From contig JAACJP010000029.1 in assembly GCA_013368375.1 (NCBI GenBank), forward strand, positions 186,001 to 250,000: a stretch of DNA of 64,000 nt. The letters are read 5' to 3'. The notes below the pieces were generated by a model. It was not told where the DNA came from. It saw only the letters and a list, made by a program, of their open reading frames with translations, and made no database searches. Of this stretch, positions 1 to 12,311 are shown piece by piece (the stretch's first letter is position 1; every line of letters begins with the position of its first letter). A program made the translations under genes and the position numbers. The stretch is from Tricholomella constricta (taxonomy: Eukaryota > Basidiomycota > Agaricomycetes > Agaricales > Lyophyllaceae).

Positions 1-2630
1 GAGATTCAATTAACTTCCTTTTCACGACGATCGCGTTCCACATGGCGATAGCATCACGGGATTTGCGGAGAGAAATTCGACAAGCCGTCGAGAATGATCC
101 GTCAATTATTCACAAGGCTACATCAACGCAGATACAGGCCTTGATTGTTGAACCACTGCTATCTCGGTCTTGCCGCCTGGACGCGGCGGCGCGGCCACCC
201 TACTTGATCATTATCGACGGTTTGGACGAATGTAGAGGCAACGCTGACCAAAGGCAAATTTTGACCCATGTCGTGGATCTGGTGTATAAACATCATCTCC
301 CACTCTACTTTCTAATCGTCAGTCGACCGGAGCCACACATTCGACATGCCTTCGATGAACCTACTATGCAGACCATCAATCTTCAAGTCCTTTCGCTCCT
401 CGGCGTACATCGGGCCATTGACGATGTCTTACTTTTCCTTCATGACGGTTTCACAGAGATTCACAGAGCCGAAAAGCATTCCGACATCATGCAATTTGTT
501 CCTAAACCGTGGCCCTCCAAGGACATCGTTGAGTTACTTGCTACGAAATCCGGGGGTTACTTCATCTACGCATCTACCGTCCTCAAATTTATCGACGAGG
601 AATACTATTCGCCGCTGGATCGTCTGGACGAGGTGCTTAATGCTTCATCAACCTCAACCTCCACTCCGTTCGCCGAGCTCGACAAGCTGTATACGCAAAT
701 ATTGTCGACTTGCCCACATACAGATCGTCTCAAGCGCGTGCTTGGATACCTTCTGGCGCCTTCTGATCGGCTGTCGAATCCACCTTGGGCAGCAACGATA
801 GAAACTGTGCTGAACTTGCGCCGGGGAGAGGTTCGTTTGACTCTGCGGGGGTTGCACTCTCTCCTTGGTTTTACATCAACATCTGTCCTCGACGAGAATT
901 CCGAAATCGTCGGCGTCGATATTTCTATCCAATCGCTCCATGCATCGCTTGGAGACTTCCTTTTCGACAAGGAACGTGCGGGGAAATTTTACATCGACCT
1001 TGAGGAATGCCATGCGGATATTGTGCGCGGCTCCTGGACCATTTTTTCCAATTGGGTTACTAAAAATGGGGAGAGTCTGTAGTACGTCATTCTTCACTGT
1101 TCATCATCAATATCTCATGATTCCCTTTAGCCTGTCCACGCGCCAACACCTGCTCGATAACTTCTGTTTTCACTTGTCACAAGTCCAAGAAAAGAGGCAG
1201 TTGCTCGATGACTTCAAAAGAGGGAACAAAGTGACATGGGCGCCATTCGTGCAAGCATCTACCAGGTGGCCCTCGCTTAAATGGAAGATATCCCATATCC
1301 TATATAATGTATTGAAGGCATTACAAGTACGCAGCCATCTTATTCGCGATGGTCGGAAATCCTCATTCTCCATATACTTAGTCCCTCGTTACGCCACCAG
1401 AGGCTTTTATCCGACAACTGGTGGATCTTTCCGACTTCGTATATCTTACCCACCTTTCCCCGCGTTCTCAGAAGGACGTTCAATTTATTCAAGGGATGTT
1501 CACAACCTTCTACTTTGAAACTCGTTCGCTTTTTAGCGCGCCTGACCGGGATTGTCTCGAGATCGCCAAACTCCTTCAGTTGGACGGTTTCTTCCAGCCC
1601 CATTGGTTACATATATGAATATATGAAGCCCATAGTTTGGTCCTCGCATCAAATTTCGCCCACATCAAACCCACCCAGTTTTGCGGAATTTATGAGCGAT
1701 CCACTGCGCAGTGGCGATTTATTCAGCGACTCCGCCCTCCGACATGCTCGCCTGGCTGTTTGTTGCATAGATATGCTGGGTATCAAATGGGATTTAGATC
1801 ATGTTTTAACTCGCGAACGGTGAGTTCTGCCTTATCAATCGAAATCAAATGGACATTAAGGGCGATGTATTTATCGATGCCAGTCATAAATTCACGTATG
1901 CAAGGAAGTACTGGGCTGAACATTTGTCGCGAGCGCCTTATGGCGACGAGAACATGTTGCATTTCCTCCGGAACTCTGACGCCGAAACCTTTTTCGGGCA
2001 GCTTTCATTCATCAACACCTTTTTAGAGGCGGAATTGCGAGAGGTATTGAGTTTGTGTACAACCCTCGGGAAACACTTCAAATTTTGATGGCTTCTACAC
2101 AGGATCAAGAATGGAATACCGCAAGGATCAGACCTGACAGCCCAGATTGGAGGTTGGCGGTTCTATGTGTCCACTCCTGAAATGTGCTGAAATCTTCAAA
2201 AGGCAACCTTTCAAGCGCAGCGTTCATCGCCCATCCGCCAACTATTTTAGGCAATTCTTTCCAGAATACCGACATGATGATTTAGAAGACTTCGCTGTAT
2301 ACCAAGGCAAGTTTCGCGAACTTGATATGGCTAACGCAAAACTCGTCGTGAATTGGCTGAAGGTATGATGTCGTTCTGCGAAAGAATTATCTTTACTATC
2401 TCAAATGCTAGGCAGCAACGGCGCCGCCTTTTAATCTCATCTCACGATGGGAGGCATACTGTCGCGATGGGCTTCCCGGGTATGGCATTGTTATCAAGCC
2501 CATGACGTATCCGATGAATAGAGGTGAGGGATCGACAGGGCAAGCCGAGAGAAAAGGCACAAAGCTTGTCGCTCTGCCTCTGCAGGTTTGCTCAGAGACT
2601 CGTCGTTTAATCTGGGGCACCGTGTCGTAG
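1..2630 (+). CDS. NACHT-type STAND NTPase, 3' part (cut by window edge)
   Basis: Open frame runs in from the left edge, so the methionine at 42 is probably internal and the P-loop lies outside the window. Visible are a Walker B-like LIIIDGLDECRG, an LIVSRPEPHIR sensor-like segment and, near 930-970, the LHASLGDFLFD motif usual after the NACHT module in agaric STAND proteins. The frame can be carried through a splice near 1079/1132 into a helical segment, then 1401-1606. A second SFAEFMSDPLRSG motif (1679-1717) and later exon-like pieces (1850-2370, 2412-2630, ending in a stop) continue the same theme. These proteins are thought to act as regulated NTPases in non-self recognition or signalling. 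Splicing after about 1330 is uncertain, and the downstream part could be decaying. Confidence 0.6.
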
Positions 2631-2907
2631 GGACTTTGGGGTTTCTAGGGTATTTTGTGAGCCAAGACGCTTACATCGGGACGTTGGAATTAATGATTGT
2701 TAATTCTTCCAGAAAATTGTTTTCCTTCAAAGAAGAGGATTGTGTAAAACTCCTTAAAGGATTTTAAACTGGCTGGCGCTTGAAATTGCTGTCACTGCTT
2801 TTCATCGAAGGTTCAAGCGCGCTCGGCAATCATCTTGGCGTTGATCGCTCTTTTCCGAAACACATGTGTTCGGACGGTGACGTTTCGGACAAGGTCTTTC
2901 TGAATTA

Positions 2908-5371
2908 ATGTTGTGTAGACTGGAAATCCTCCTCTTCCTCTCAACATGGGTTCGGACCACTTCCTGCAATCAAACACCACTCTTCCTATACAATACACCA
3001 TCTGACCAACATTTGATTTCTCCACAAGTCGAATCATATACCCATGCACTGCTTACCTCGCACTGCTCACCAGGGCTAGCAATCGCAGTCGTCCTCAAAG
3101 ACCCCAGTGCTGCGACAGGCTTCCGCCACCAACTCCTCGGGGCTGGTCATGCGCGCACCTCCTCGCCCTCGCCTGTTCCGGTCACTCCCGACACGCTATT
3201 CGCCATAGCCTCCAATAGCAAACTCTTCTTGGCCCTTGCCGCTGGCCTTCTTATCTCCAACGCGTCTTTGAACCTTGACTGGACAACGAAACTTGCGTCA
3301 GTGATACCGGAGTGGAAGCTCGTCGACCCTGTTGCTAGCGAGGAGGCGACCCTGCTTGATCTCCTCGTCCATCGTACCGGCATGCCCAGACACGACTTCG
3401 CTGGTGCTCCGCTGGAGGGTGGTATCCCTGCCATGGTTGGTTCAGCCCCTTCCTCCGATCAGTCACTGGAACCGTGAATTTCTTTCTTAGATCGAGAACC
3501 TTCGACATCTGCGCCCATCTGCACCTTTCCGAAGCACGTTCCAATACAACAACATGATGTACGAGACACTCTCACACCTTCCGACGCGCCTCCTCAACGT
3601 CTCCTTCGAATCTTATGTCGCTCAGAACATATTCCATCCTGTCGGCATGACCGCATCTACTTACAGCGTCGAAACCGCCGAGTCTCGCACGTACCCGCCT
3701 GGCTACAAGTTCCCGGAACCGGAGCCATCCGATGGTACATATCCATGGAACATCCAAGGCGCGAAGACGATCCCTATTCTCGCACACGGTCATCAGTATT
3801 CTCTCCGCGACTTTTACGCAGAAGAACGAGGGACACTGCGTCCCACAGTGCCGTACTTTCAACGTCCGGGCGAAGAGCGTATCTGGGCTGGTGCTGGTGG
3901 AGTGTTCACATCTGTAAAGGATATGGTACTTTACATCCTTTCTGGTCACATAACTTCCACCTTTCTTTCAGCACTCTGTGTTTTGCCATTCATCGGAATT
4001 CTGCTAATCTCTGTTGCTCAACAGGTACCCTGGTTATCCACCCTCCTCAACGACGGCGTCGTACCACACACGAATGAGACCCTCATCCCACCCGCCGTGC
4101 TTGCGCGGTTAGAGACGGGCGTCACCGTTTCCGAGGGAAAGGCCTCTTACCCGGAGCTTGTAAGTTACTCCATGTCCTTCCTTCAGTTCATGCTTTTCGC
4201 CAATGTTAATTTTACGCCTGTTCAGTCTCCGAAGGTGTATGGACCCGCACAGTGGCGATATACATATCGCGGCCACGAGGTTCTGGAGCATGGAGGGAAC
4301 AATCCTGGGTTTAAAAGCCAAGTTGCGCGTTTTCCCGACCTTGGTGAGCTGCGTCCTATTATTCGCTCACTTTCGTTGAGGTCGTCGAAGCCTTTCCACG
4401 AGATTTCTGAGGTCCTTGGGTCTCTCGCTCTTCTGTCTTTAAATTGTTGTAGTTCTCATCTAACTTTATTTCACCTGCCGCAGCCGGTAAGATTCCACGT
4501 TTCCCCAATGCAACCGGACTCGGTATCGCGGTCTTTTCGAATGATGCGGACGGAGGTGTCGTGCTCGAGAGCGTCAAGTGGCGTATCGTCGATGAATTAC
4601 TGGGCTTGGAGGAGATAGACTGGTATTCAAGGTAAGATTCACCGAAGATATTTTCGCTCCGCTGCTTGACGAACTCGCCCCATGTGCAGATACGTCAAGG
4701 AACAGGAAGCATACTACGCTGATAAACGGCAGGCCGCTCTCCCTCGCCCTGCAAATCCACAATCACCACCTAGGCCGCTGCAAAACCTCCAAAACTACAC
4801 CTTCAGCCACCCAGCCTATGGCGTACTCAGGCCGTGTTATGTCCCCCAAGGCTCACCGGGTCCTCGGGGATATTCCAATAGCTCTATCTCAGCCACAGTG
4901 AACACCACGGTCGTACGCAGCGCAGAATATGAGATCGAGAACGATAGAGCCGCGGCATGCGACGCATTCCTCCAGCATCCGACCACTCAATTGCTGCTCG
5001 CCAAAACGCCCGTCCGGGAGGTACAAACGCTCGTAGTGCCGTTCCGCCGGACATTCGCGACACATTTGCGGCTCACGCACTGGAGTGGGCCGTGGTTCAA
5101 TTTGAGCGTCGTATGGGGGAACCAGGATCAACAAGACGGTGAGTGGAGCCGGTATCAACCCTTTGAAGGGGCTGCAAACGAGAACTCGGACGGGCAAGGG
5201 GTGCTGATCGGGCTCGACGAGCGGTTTGAGGTGGAATGGGTTGCGGACAGGGACGGGCAAGAGGAGGGGCTGGCATTTAGAGGCGGAATCTGGGGGTTAG
5301 AGGGGTTGGATGCGAAGGCACCTGAGGGAGTTGGAAAGCAGGGCGCGGAAATTTGGTTCCCCAGGGTTTAG
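2908..5371 (+). CDS. Secreted serine hydrolase, beta-lactamase/penicillin-binding-protein-like
   Basis: Six exons can be followed: 2908-3435, 3491 to about 3926, about 4024-4160, about 4226-4344, about 4484-4632 and about 4688-5371. The N-terminus has a hydrophobic leader of about 20 residues ending near TTSC. The class-C-like catalytic signature is present: SNSK (S-x-x-K, about residues 102-105, nucleophile Ser), YNN (Y-x-N, about 3550, split from the first exon by an intron) and an HGGNNPG segment (about 4290) where the K-T-G triad element usually lies. A Thr/Trp-rich beta-sheet C-terminal domain follows, as in fungal members. The family cleaves esters or amides, often secondary metabolites; the substrate here is unknown. 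ATG 2908 was chosen because it gives the leader directly. Confidence 0.8.
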
Positions 5372-6578
5372 CAGCGGACAACTTTGAGTGTGATTATACC
5401 ACTTAGTATGCTTCGATCATTCTCGAAGACATCATCTGGGCTTCTTTGACCATGAAATGGAGCATGACCGCAAACCTCGTCGTGTTTTGCCAATTCTGCT
5501 CACACGCGCAGCCGTGGCAGGCGAGGATCTGGGCGCCGGCGCGCTTGACGGTGCGCTCCACCTTTGAGGAAGACGCGGCACTTCGCGGTCACGGGGACAG
5601 GGAGGCTAAGTTGTGGAGGGTGTTGAGTGGAGCGAACCGGAAGGATGCATGCGCATGTCCATAAGCCCCAGGAGGCAGAAGAAGTGCGACGTGAACGGGG
5701 AACGCACTCAGGCCGAAAGCGAGATCCCACTCGTCCATTGTGAAGGCGCCGTAGTGGCCACGCTGTGCAATCTCCTAAACGTGGCGATTGCTTATTTGAC
5801 CTCGGATTCGTTGGACAGAACAAGTATGGCATGTACAACATCACTCGGCAGAGAAACGCACGCGAATGGATACCATGGCAGATCAGTCCTATAATGTCGA
5901 GCCGGTTACCGCAGTTTCATAAAAGAGATGATCATGTGGACTCAGCGTAACACTTACTGCATGGCGCCGACAAGATTTGAGAATAATTTTCCTATACGGA
6001 CCTCGTTCGATTGTCGTGTAATCACCCTGAAGGTCCAGCTTCATCTGCTTCAAAAACGTGGTCTGTCGGACCTGTTATTTAAAGCGAGATAGAAATGCAT
6101 AGCGAACACACCTTGCCCTCCTAAGAGGACGATCTTTTCATCCTCCGTATCCTTAAGCCTTGCGCTCAGAGGGGCCTTACTGTGTTCTCGGTCATTGTGC
6201 TGCGAGGGCCTCTTTCAACGAACGTCGCCGTGCATCCTGGTGCCCGTTGCCGGCAAATTGCTGGACCTACCACAGATTGTGCGTGCTCTAGCCTCCGTTC
6301 GTCCATTCATTTCCGTATGCTTGCTCACGCATGCGCATTGTTCAGAGCGCTATGTTGTCAACTTGAAGCTCAGGCTCTGCGATCAAGGCTGCACGACGTC
6401 TAACTTATCTCATTATCTAGCCTGACTTGTATCTGAGCAAATGAACATGGATGGAAAGGGATTTATGAATTCCAGTGTGAGTAAGAAGTCCCGAGTCCCA
6501 CTCTCTGAGGGGACATCAAGTAAAAAAATTGTGAAGACCAAAAAACCAAACCAACCTGCATCTCATCCCCGTCCACCC
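5372..6578. other. Intergenic stretch with decayed coding remains
   Basis: No intact gene is supported. A minus-strand G-alpha-like fragment lies at 5958-6190 (listed separately). Further along the minus strand, about 5590-5780 encodes a protein-like stretch containing TMDEWDLAFGLSAF, and 5420-5560 contains AGAQILACHGCACEQ. Joining these two would need an intron of only about 31 bp, so I do not call a gene. Confidence 0.4.
5958..6190 (-). pseudogene. Heterotrimeric G-alpha-like fragment
   Basis: The exon at 5958-6071 translates to 38 residues including TTFLKQMKL and, after a gap, YTTIERGPYRKII. This matches the start of the G-alpha GTPase domain, where GKSTFLKQMK is followed by a Y-x3-E-R-x2-YRK-x-I helix. 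The preceding exon (ending at 6110) supplies KIVLLGGQG. Spliced in phase, the P-loop reads GGQGVRQTT instead of the family's GxGESGKST, so the nucleotide-binding Lys is missing. The next acceptor to the left leads straight into a stop. No G-1 to G-5 motifs further along are seen. I read it as a relic, or a divergent G-alpha-like gene I cannot follow. Confidence 0.45.
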
Positions 6579-8357
6579 CTACTTTAAGTTCCTCAACTTC
6601 GCAATCACATCCCGCATATCCTCCCGGTTCCACTCCCCACTCCACCCCTGCCTCTTCTCTTTCCTCTGTACCAAGTCCTTCCCGCCCCCGCTTCCCGGAC
6701 CCCATGTCCCTGGTGGCGGCGCCAAATATCCCGCCCCCACCTCTCGCGGTAGTATATAATCCTGGAACGGCGTGTCCGGGCGCGGATGCAGGGATAGCGG
6801 TAGATCCAGATTCACCAATTTCGAGCGCGAAGACGACTGCGAATGGAACCTCAGCCCTTGGCCATACATTCCACGTTGGCGCAGGGACAGCGTCCGCGAG
6901 TCCCCCTTGTCATAATCGTCGTCATCGTCGTCGTCGTCCTCATCCTCACCCTTGCCATCCTCATTCTCATCCTCGTCCTCATTCTCGTGGTGCTGGGCAT
7001 GATCCCCATCCCTGTCATTCTCGGCTTCGTCGATGAAGAGACGGAACCCGTGCATAGGGGGCCGCACAAGCGACGCGCGCTTCGCGAATACAAGCGGGGA
7101 GAGCAATATTGACTCATGGCGGGGCGGACGGCAGCTGGTGGGCTGGATCCCGGGGCCGAGAGGGTCAGAGCAGTGTGCCTTGGACACGGGCAAAGTGGAA
7201 GAGGAAGCAGCATTTGTATCGTGATCGCGAAAGCCGTCACGCGTTGGTCTCGTAGGCAGGACCGTCGGAGTCGGAGTGGGGAGGCTCGCACGGCGGGCAA
7301 TTCTTGCGGCGCGCTCTGCGTCTTTGAGTGCGGTGGCGAGGGTACGAGGGGAGCCGGTGTCATTGTTGGAGGGTACAGCAGCGACAGTGAGGGTCGGCGG
7401 TGGGGTAGGTGGTTTTTCGAGGTCTGTGGCGAATACCATGGGGGAGTAAAGGGATGTGGGGCGTGGGGGCGTGGTGGCGCGGTGAGTGTCGGGTGTGGGC
7501 ATCGCCGTCACCTCGGATGGGGGGCTCAGGCAGGGGAAGACGAGCGGAGTGGGCACGGGTGGAGCTGATGGCGACAGTGGGACTGAGGAGTTCCCTGATT
7601 TGCTACGCGCGTGGCTGGAGAGGAGGAGATTCGCAGTCACAGAAGTCAAAGTCAGGCTAGCTCGGCGCACTAGTCTCTTCGCCGTTGTTTCGCGCTGAAC
7701 CGAGTTTGGAGAGGGAGGTTCTGGGAACGTAGTCATGTTGAGGATCTTTGGGACGTGGTAGACGATGTCGGCCGGAATACGCTCTCCTAAGGTGCGCATG
7801 ACCTTCTCGTGCTGCCGCCGCCGCACCTCCTTCTCGGAAGGCATTTTAAATTCGGGAGAATTGGGGGAGGGAGGTGCCAAGCAGGGATCGACGCTGTATG
7901 ATGACATGCACGACTCAACATGAAGAGGCCCGGGTACAATGGTTTCGATCATGGGGGGCTCGTCGCAGCTTTTTGGATGGAGGTTACTGTCGTCTAGATG
8001 GAGAGGCGGTGGTGGTACTTTGTGTTCCTTCTTGTTCAGCCAGCTGCGAGTGGAGGCTGTGCTGGAGATCGAGTCCAAGGAGGGGCGATGCGTGTGGGAA
8101 TGGTCGTAATGGACATGGATGGCTGGTTGGATGGGGGGAGAGCTGTGAGAGGTGAGGCGGCCAAAAGGAAATTTGAGCCTGGAGACGGTTGATTTCATAT
8201 CCGTGAAAGATGATGTGTTCGAGATCGCCTCTGCTTTGGAAGAGGTACTGTTGGGCGGAAGTTCGGACCTTGATGAATAGTAGGATCGTAGAGAGTTTGA
8301 CGATGACGGTGATGAGGAAGAAGGCAAGGCAGTGCGTGCCAAGGGCTTGCTCGACAT
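6579..8357 (-). CDS. Ser/Pro-rich protein with acidic tract, conserved basidiomycete type
   Basis: A single 592-codon open frame starts at ATG 8357 and ends at TAG 6579. The first 130 residues are Ser-rich. A charged helix with EVRRRQHEKVMRTLGERIP (about residue 180) is followed by a Val-Pro-rich stretch that looks folded. The middle is low complexity (Ser, Pro, Thr). Around residue 460 there is a long Glu/Asp run. The last 80 residues look conserved: LPLSLHPRPDTPFQDYILPR, then YLAPPPGTWGPGSGG and a helical end NREDMRDVIAKLRNLK. No enzyme motif, signal peptide or membrane segment is visible. Likely an intracellular, largely disordered protein; function unknown. Confidence 0.75.
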   Translation of the reverse strand: MSSKPLARTALPSSSSPSSSNSLRSYYSSRSELPPNSTSSKAEAISNTSSFTDMKSTVSRLKFPFGRLTSHSSPPIQPAIHVHYDHSHTHRPSLDSISSTASTRSWLNKKEHKVPPPPLHLDDSNLHPKSCDEPPMIETIVPGPLHVESCMSSYSVDPCLAPPSPNSPEFKMPSEKEVRRRQHEKVMRTLGERIPADIVYHVPKILNMTTFPEPPSPNSVQRETTAKRLVRRASLTLTSVTANLLLSSHARSKSGNSSVPLSPSAPPVPTPLVFPCLSPPSEVTAMPTPDTHRATTPPRPTSLYSPMVFATDLEKPPTPPPTLTVAAVPSNNDTGSPRTLATALKDAERAARIARRASLPTPTPTVLPTRPTRDGFRDHDTNAASSSTLPVSKAHCSDPLGPGIQPTSCRPPRHESILLSPLVFAKRASLVRPPMHGFRLFIDEAENDRDGDHAQHHENEDEDENEDGKGEDEDDDDDDDDYDKGDSRTLSLRQRGMYGQGLRFHSQSSSRSKLVNLDLPLSLHPRPDTPFQDYILPREVGAGYLAPPPGTWGPGSGGGKDLVQRKEKRQGWSGEWNREDMRDVIAKLRNLK

Positions 8358-10132
8358 GAAGGAGAGCGGCGAGTGTGAGCAGCGAAGCTATCGATCGAAT
8401 TTTGGACTGATTCGGATTTAGGCCGGGCAGAGCTATATTGAGGACGGCTGATTGTTGACATGCTGGAGGTTTATATTTCATACCGCCTTTATCCACGTCT
8501 TTGATTGGAAGTCGTTCCAGACAATGATCTGAGCCAAAAAGAGAAGAAGTCGTAGGAGCCAGGGGCAAGGGGGAGACGGGCTAGACTAGGTGGAGGAATG
8601 ACTAGAGTACATCGCGAGATAATGGATAGTTACATAGCGGTGGGAGTGAACCTTGCATGATTCAATTGAAACCTGTCACTGATGCCAATAAGGATCACCT
8701 TATGTTAGTAACTTAGCTTCCTGATACCCTCTGTGCAGTGCTGTCGTCATGCTGCCGTACTCGATTTCCGTAACAGATCAACTTCTGCAACTGGCGGCTC
8801 ATTTCCTGTAGGAGACGGCCTGTGGGTGAGTTCAGCATCTGCATAGAACGATATATTAAAGGACTAACGGTCAAATCATCGAGCATATCGCAGCGTTCGC
8901 GATGGCAATAATCAGGTTCTGACAAGATTTGACATTGACAACATGTATCGACACAATGTTTGTCGAGCTCCACTGAAGCAAAACAATGCGGAAAGCTCGG
9001 ACAGGGAGCTCTCGTTCACGTCAATACCAGAGGCGTCTCTCTACTCTTGCAGTTCTCATCTGGACTTGTCTCCGTGCTCCGTGAAACATAAGGAATCTAT
9101 AAGGAATCTATTGAGAGAGCTTCGGGCGAAGGAATCTACTGTCAAAGTGGCATACTGACACTCGATAGTAGTCGCTCTACCAATGCGCCATGCGCCTGTC
9201 AGCTGAGAACATCCTGGGAAGCCTATGGTTCGGAATGAACACACTAGCCACTCGCATCTCCTTCTTCTTTTGTCCTCCTGCTCGACGGCACCATCTGCCA
9301 GGCCTCTGTTCGCATCAATAGCTAGCCAACATGACCTCCGATTCTCCATGTTTCTGTCAACTTCGACAGCTATGTGAGGCAACCACTACGTACGGCACGT
9401 CGACTATCTGCTTCTATGATGACGCCTGTAAGCTGTAAACTCCAAAAGAACGGTCGACCTCCCACGAGCATCTTTCTAAAAAGAAGATTCAACGATGACG
9501 TGAGTGTCCATACTTTCCTTTTTTATTCAAACCATCCATGCATATGTGTATAGGACATCAGGTTCAAGTACTTCATCCTGGACTCATTACAGCAGATTTA
9601 AGGCAAATTGTGTACCTACAGCAGATCGTTAATGCTCCTCCATCACCTGGTGCGTCATGAGGACCTGCATTCCCCAGATCTTCCTACGTTGACCGTACCT
9701 TACGAATCCACCTATAACGTGTCGAATGACGATATTTGCAAAAGGGCCACACATTATAATCTGTCATAAGCCTTCATACATCAATGAACCTGCGTCGCTG
9801 TCTCCCTCCATTCATTGGATGCAACATATGTACTGTCCTCTTAAGATGTGCACCATGATTGATCCCTCGAATCTGCTAGATTAAGTATGGATGTGACACA
9901 TGCGTCTTTCCCCGTTGCACAATAGCACCAGCACCCAGCCATCAGGGCGCGCGGGGGTTACATGGTACATATAAGGTGTAATTCTCAACTAATATATACT
10001 TAAACGACGCAAATCGAGTACATAGACCCACCAAATTCAAGTTAGTATCAAAAGACAAAGGGGGAGACATCCAATTAGTTGGGAAAAATAAATCGGAATG
10101 GCGGTGTTTCGTGGTGGCAGAACGGTGCTTTA
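8358..10132. other. Intergenic, no supported gene
   Basis: The right part is the 3' flank of the laccase ending at 10133 and the left part the 5' flank of the Ser/Pro-rich gene. Short open frames here lack splice continuity or recognisable motifs. A small direct repeat (AAGGAATCTAT) occurs near 9090-9110. I see nothing else. Confidence 0.5.
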
Positions 10133-12311
10133 TTAGAGCTGGTCTGGAGTCAACGAATCATATTTGGGACAGAGTTTTTCCCAAGCCGCTTTGCGAAAAC
10201 GAGAATGAGCACCCAAAGTGAAAATACCATGCCGAACATGATGCAGGATGACTCACCAGGTACGGGGTTCTCTGCCTTCGTATTGGCGATATCCTCAGCA
10301 AAGACGACGGCAAGGCCCCTGGAGAAGTAGTTTGAATGACGAATATGTTCGATAAGGAGGACGACTCACAGCTCGAGATGCCAGTCAATATGGCTTTAGA
10401 ACATCCGTAAGGCTGCTAAATCGACAGGCGAAGGAAGACACGCACCAGTGCAAGAACCAGGGACCTGCATTGTCTGTGACAAAGCGGATAGTGGCGTTAC
10501 CATCGGCAAACCCGGTGTTGACTGTATCCCGACGAACGGGATCCTTGTAGTTGTACGTTGTGCTATCACCACTCCGCACAACGGAGAACGTATGCTTGCA
10601 TGAAGTGTCAGTATTGACAAAAGACCTTGATGGAGAACCATACCCCGTGAAGATGGAAAGGGTGCTGAACATATATAGTCAGTTATCGGAGATTTCCACA
10701 AACAACGATAAGAAGGGCATACAGGTCCGCCAATTTCGAAAGCGGTGCCGGGCAAAGTGAGCTCGATAACCTTATTCGGTGGCAGTTCATAGTAGCTTCC
10801 TTGGGGAAGCAGGTCCTGCGCAGTCTGTGCTCCACTAAGAATCTGAAGAAGCGCGGGAACAGTAGGCGGAGTGAAAGTAACACCATTCATCTTGTAGTGA
10901 AAAGTTTGGAAGTCGAAGTCATGTTTGATAAGCAAGTTGATGTCCGCGCCTCCCACATAAGGCTTTCCAGGTGCAGCAGGGTTGTCTAATGGATGCAGGT
11001 TAGACTCCTTCAGCGGGTTGTTGACGGACGAAGTAGTTGCCGGGTCGGCAGTAGGAGCACCGCTGTATCTAAGGATGGCCGAGTTCCTGCCGTTGTCAAA
11101 TCCGGGGAAGCCGCGGGCATCGGGATCGGCGCGAATCCAGTAGTTCCCGACTGGCTGGTCTGCAACCATGACGACGGAGTAACGTTGACCAGCGAATATT
11201 TGCAAAGAGTCGACCTCTAGAGGAACGGTATTTTCTCCGTCGGCCTCGATCACCTTCATGGTGTGCTTGTCAATCGAGAAGGTGAAATTAGGGTCGCAGG
11301 ACATGGCGATGATGCGAAAGCGATATCGTTTGCCTTTGATGACATTGATAACAGCAAGGTCAACAGCAGGCCCATCGACGTAGCGGCCCTTTCCGTTGAT
11401 TAGCGTAGAGAAAGGTGTGAGAGGGATCCCATCTTCGTCGGCCGCGGGAGCAGGTTCGTGATACCTGTAGTTCAATGAAGCTTAGCGTCTAATTGAAAAA
11501 ATAGTGGATGCTTACCAGTCAGAGAGAGTGATGATAGTCGATTCTGAACAATGAGGGACCATCAGCAATGTGAATATCCTAGAGAATTGTTGGTGGTGTA
11601 CCGTCATCAACGTCGTACAGCTGTTTATGAGGATCTTCGGAATCATATACCACCAGGGCTCCTCTCAATCCATCACAGTATTGGGTGGCTAGGAACAAAT
11701 GAGAAACGGTCGCACAGAGTAGAACAACTACAACTCACATAGGTGAGAGTGATACCAGTATGTACCAGCCTGATCTGGAACCGTGAAATCATAGAGGAAC
11801 GAATCATTGGCAGCAATCGGGCACTGAGTCACGAATGCCGTTCCATCAGCCCAATTGGTTTTGTGCTGGAATATTCCATGCCAATGCTGCAATCGAGATA
11901 AACGAGCAGTCGCAATATTTCGCGCGAGAGCCACTCACGATAGACGTGCTTCGCAACATGGTAGCGTCGGTAAGATGGTCAATAACGTTGATTTTGAACC
12001 TGTCTCCCTGGACTGTGGTTCAGTTACCGTGGTAGCATTATGTGCGGCAAAGAAATACCTTTTTTCCGCGAAGCACAGGACCAGGGAAGACGCCGTTAGC
12101 TAGGACAGACCTGTGGATAGAAACAGAATTATTGGTGTCCTGAAAGCGTAGTTACCGATGACAAGAAGGAAACGCACGATCGAGTGAAGCCATCCGGGCT
12201 GACTACCACATTTTTGATAGTCATGTCGGTCACTGGACCAATGACTGCCGCATGCGCGTTTGGCAGGAAAGAAACGGCAGAAGCGCCCAGGAAAAGAATC
12301 GTACTAAGCAT
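10133..12311 (-). CDS. lcc: Laccase (multicopper oxidase), secreted
   Basis: Oxidises phenols with four-electron reduction of O2 to water, outside the cell. ATG 12311 opens a signal peptide ending ANAHA-like, then the mature start [12 protein letters not shown]. About a dozen exons follow. All copper ligands are present: [15 protein letters not shown] (about 11890), GTYWYHSH (about 11750), HPFHLHG joined across an intron to HTFSVVR (about 10640/10590), and [12 protein letters not shown] assembled from three exons (10450-10310). The residue ten after the T1 Cys is Leu. The C-terminus is [17 protein letters not shown] with TAA at 10133. The length fits the family. It points away from the second laccase at 19.5 kb, with 7.2 kb between the starts. 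Confidence 0.95.
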
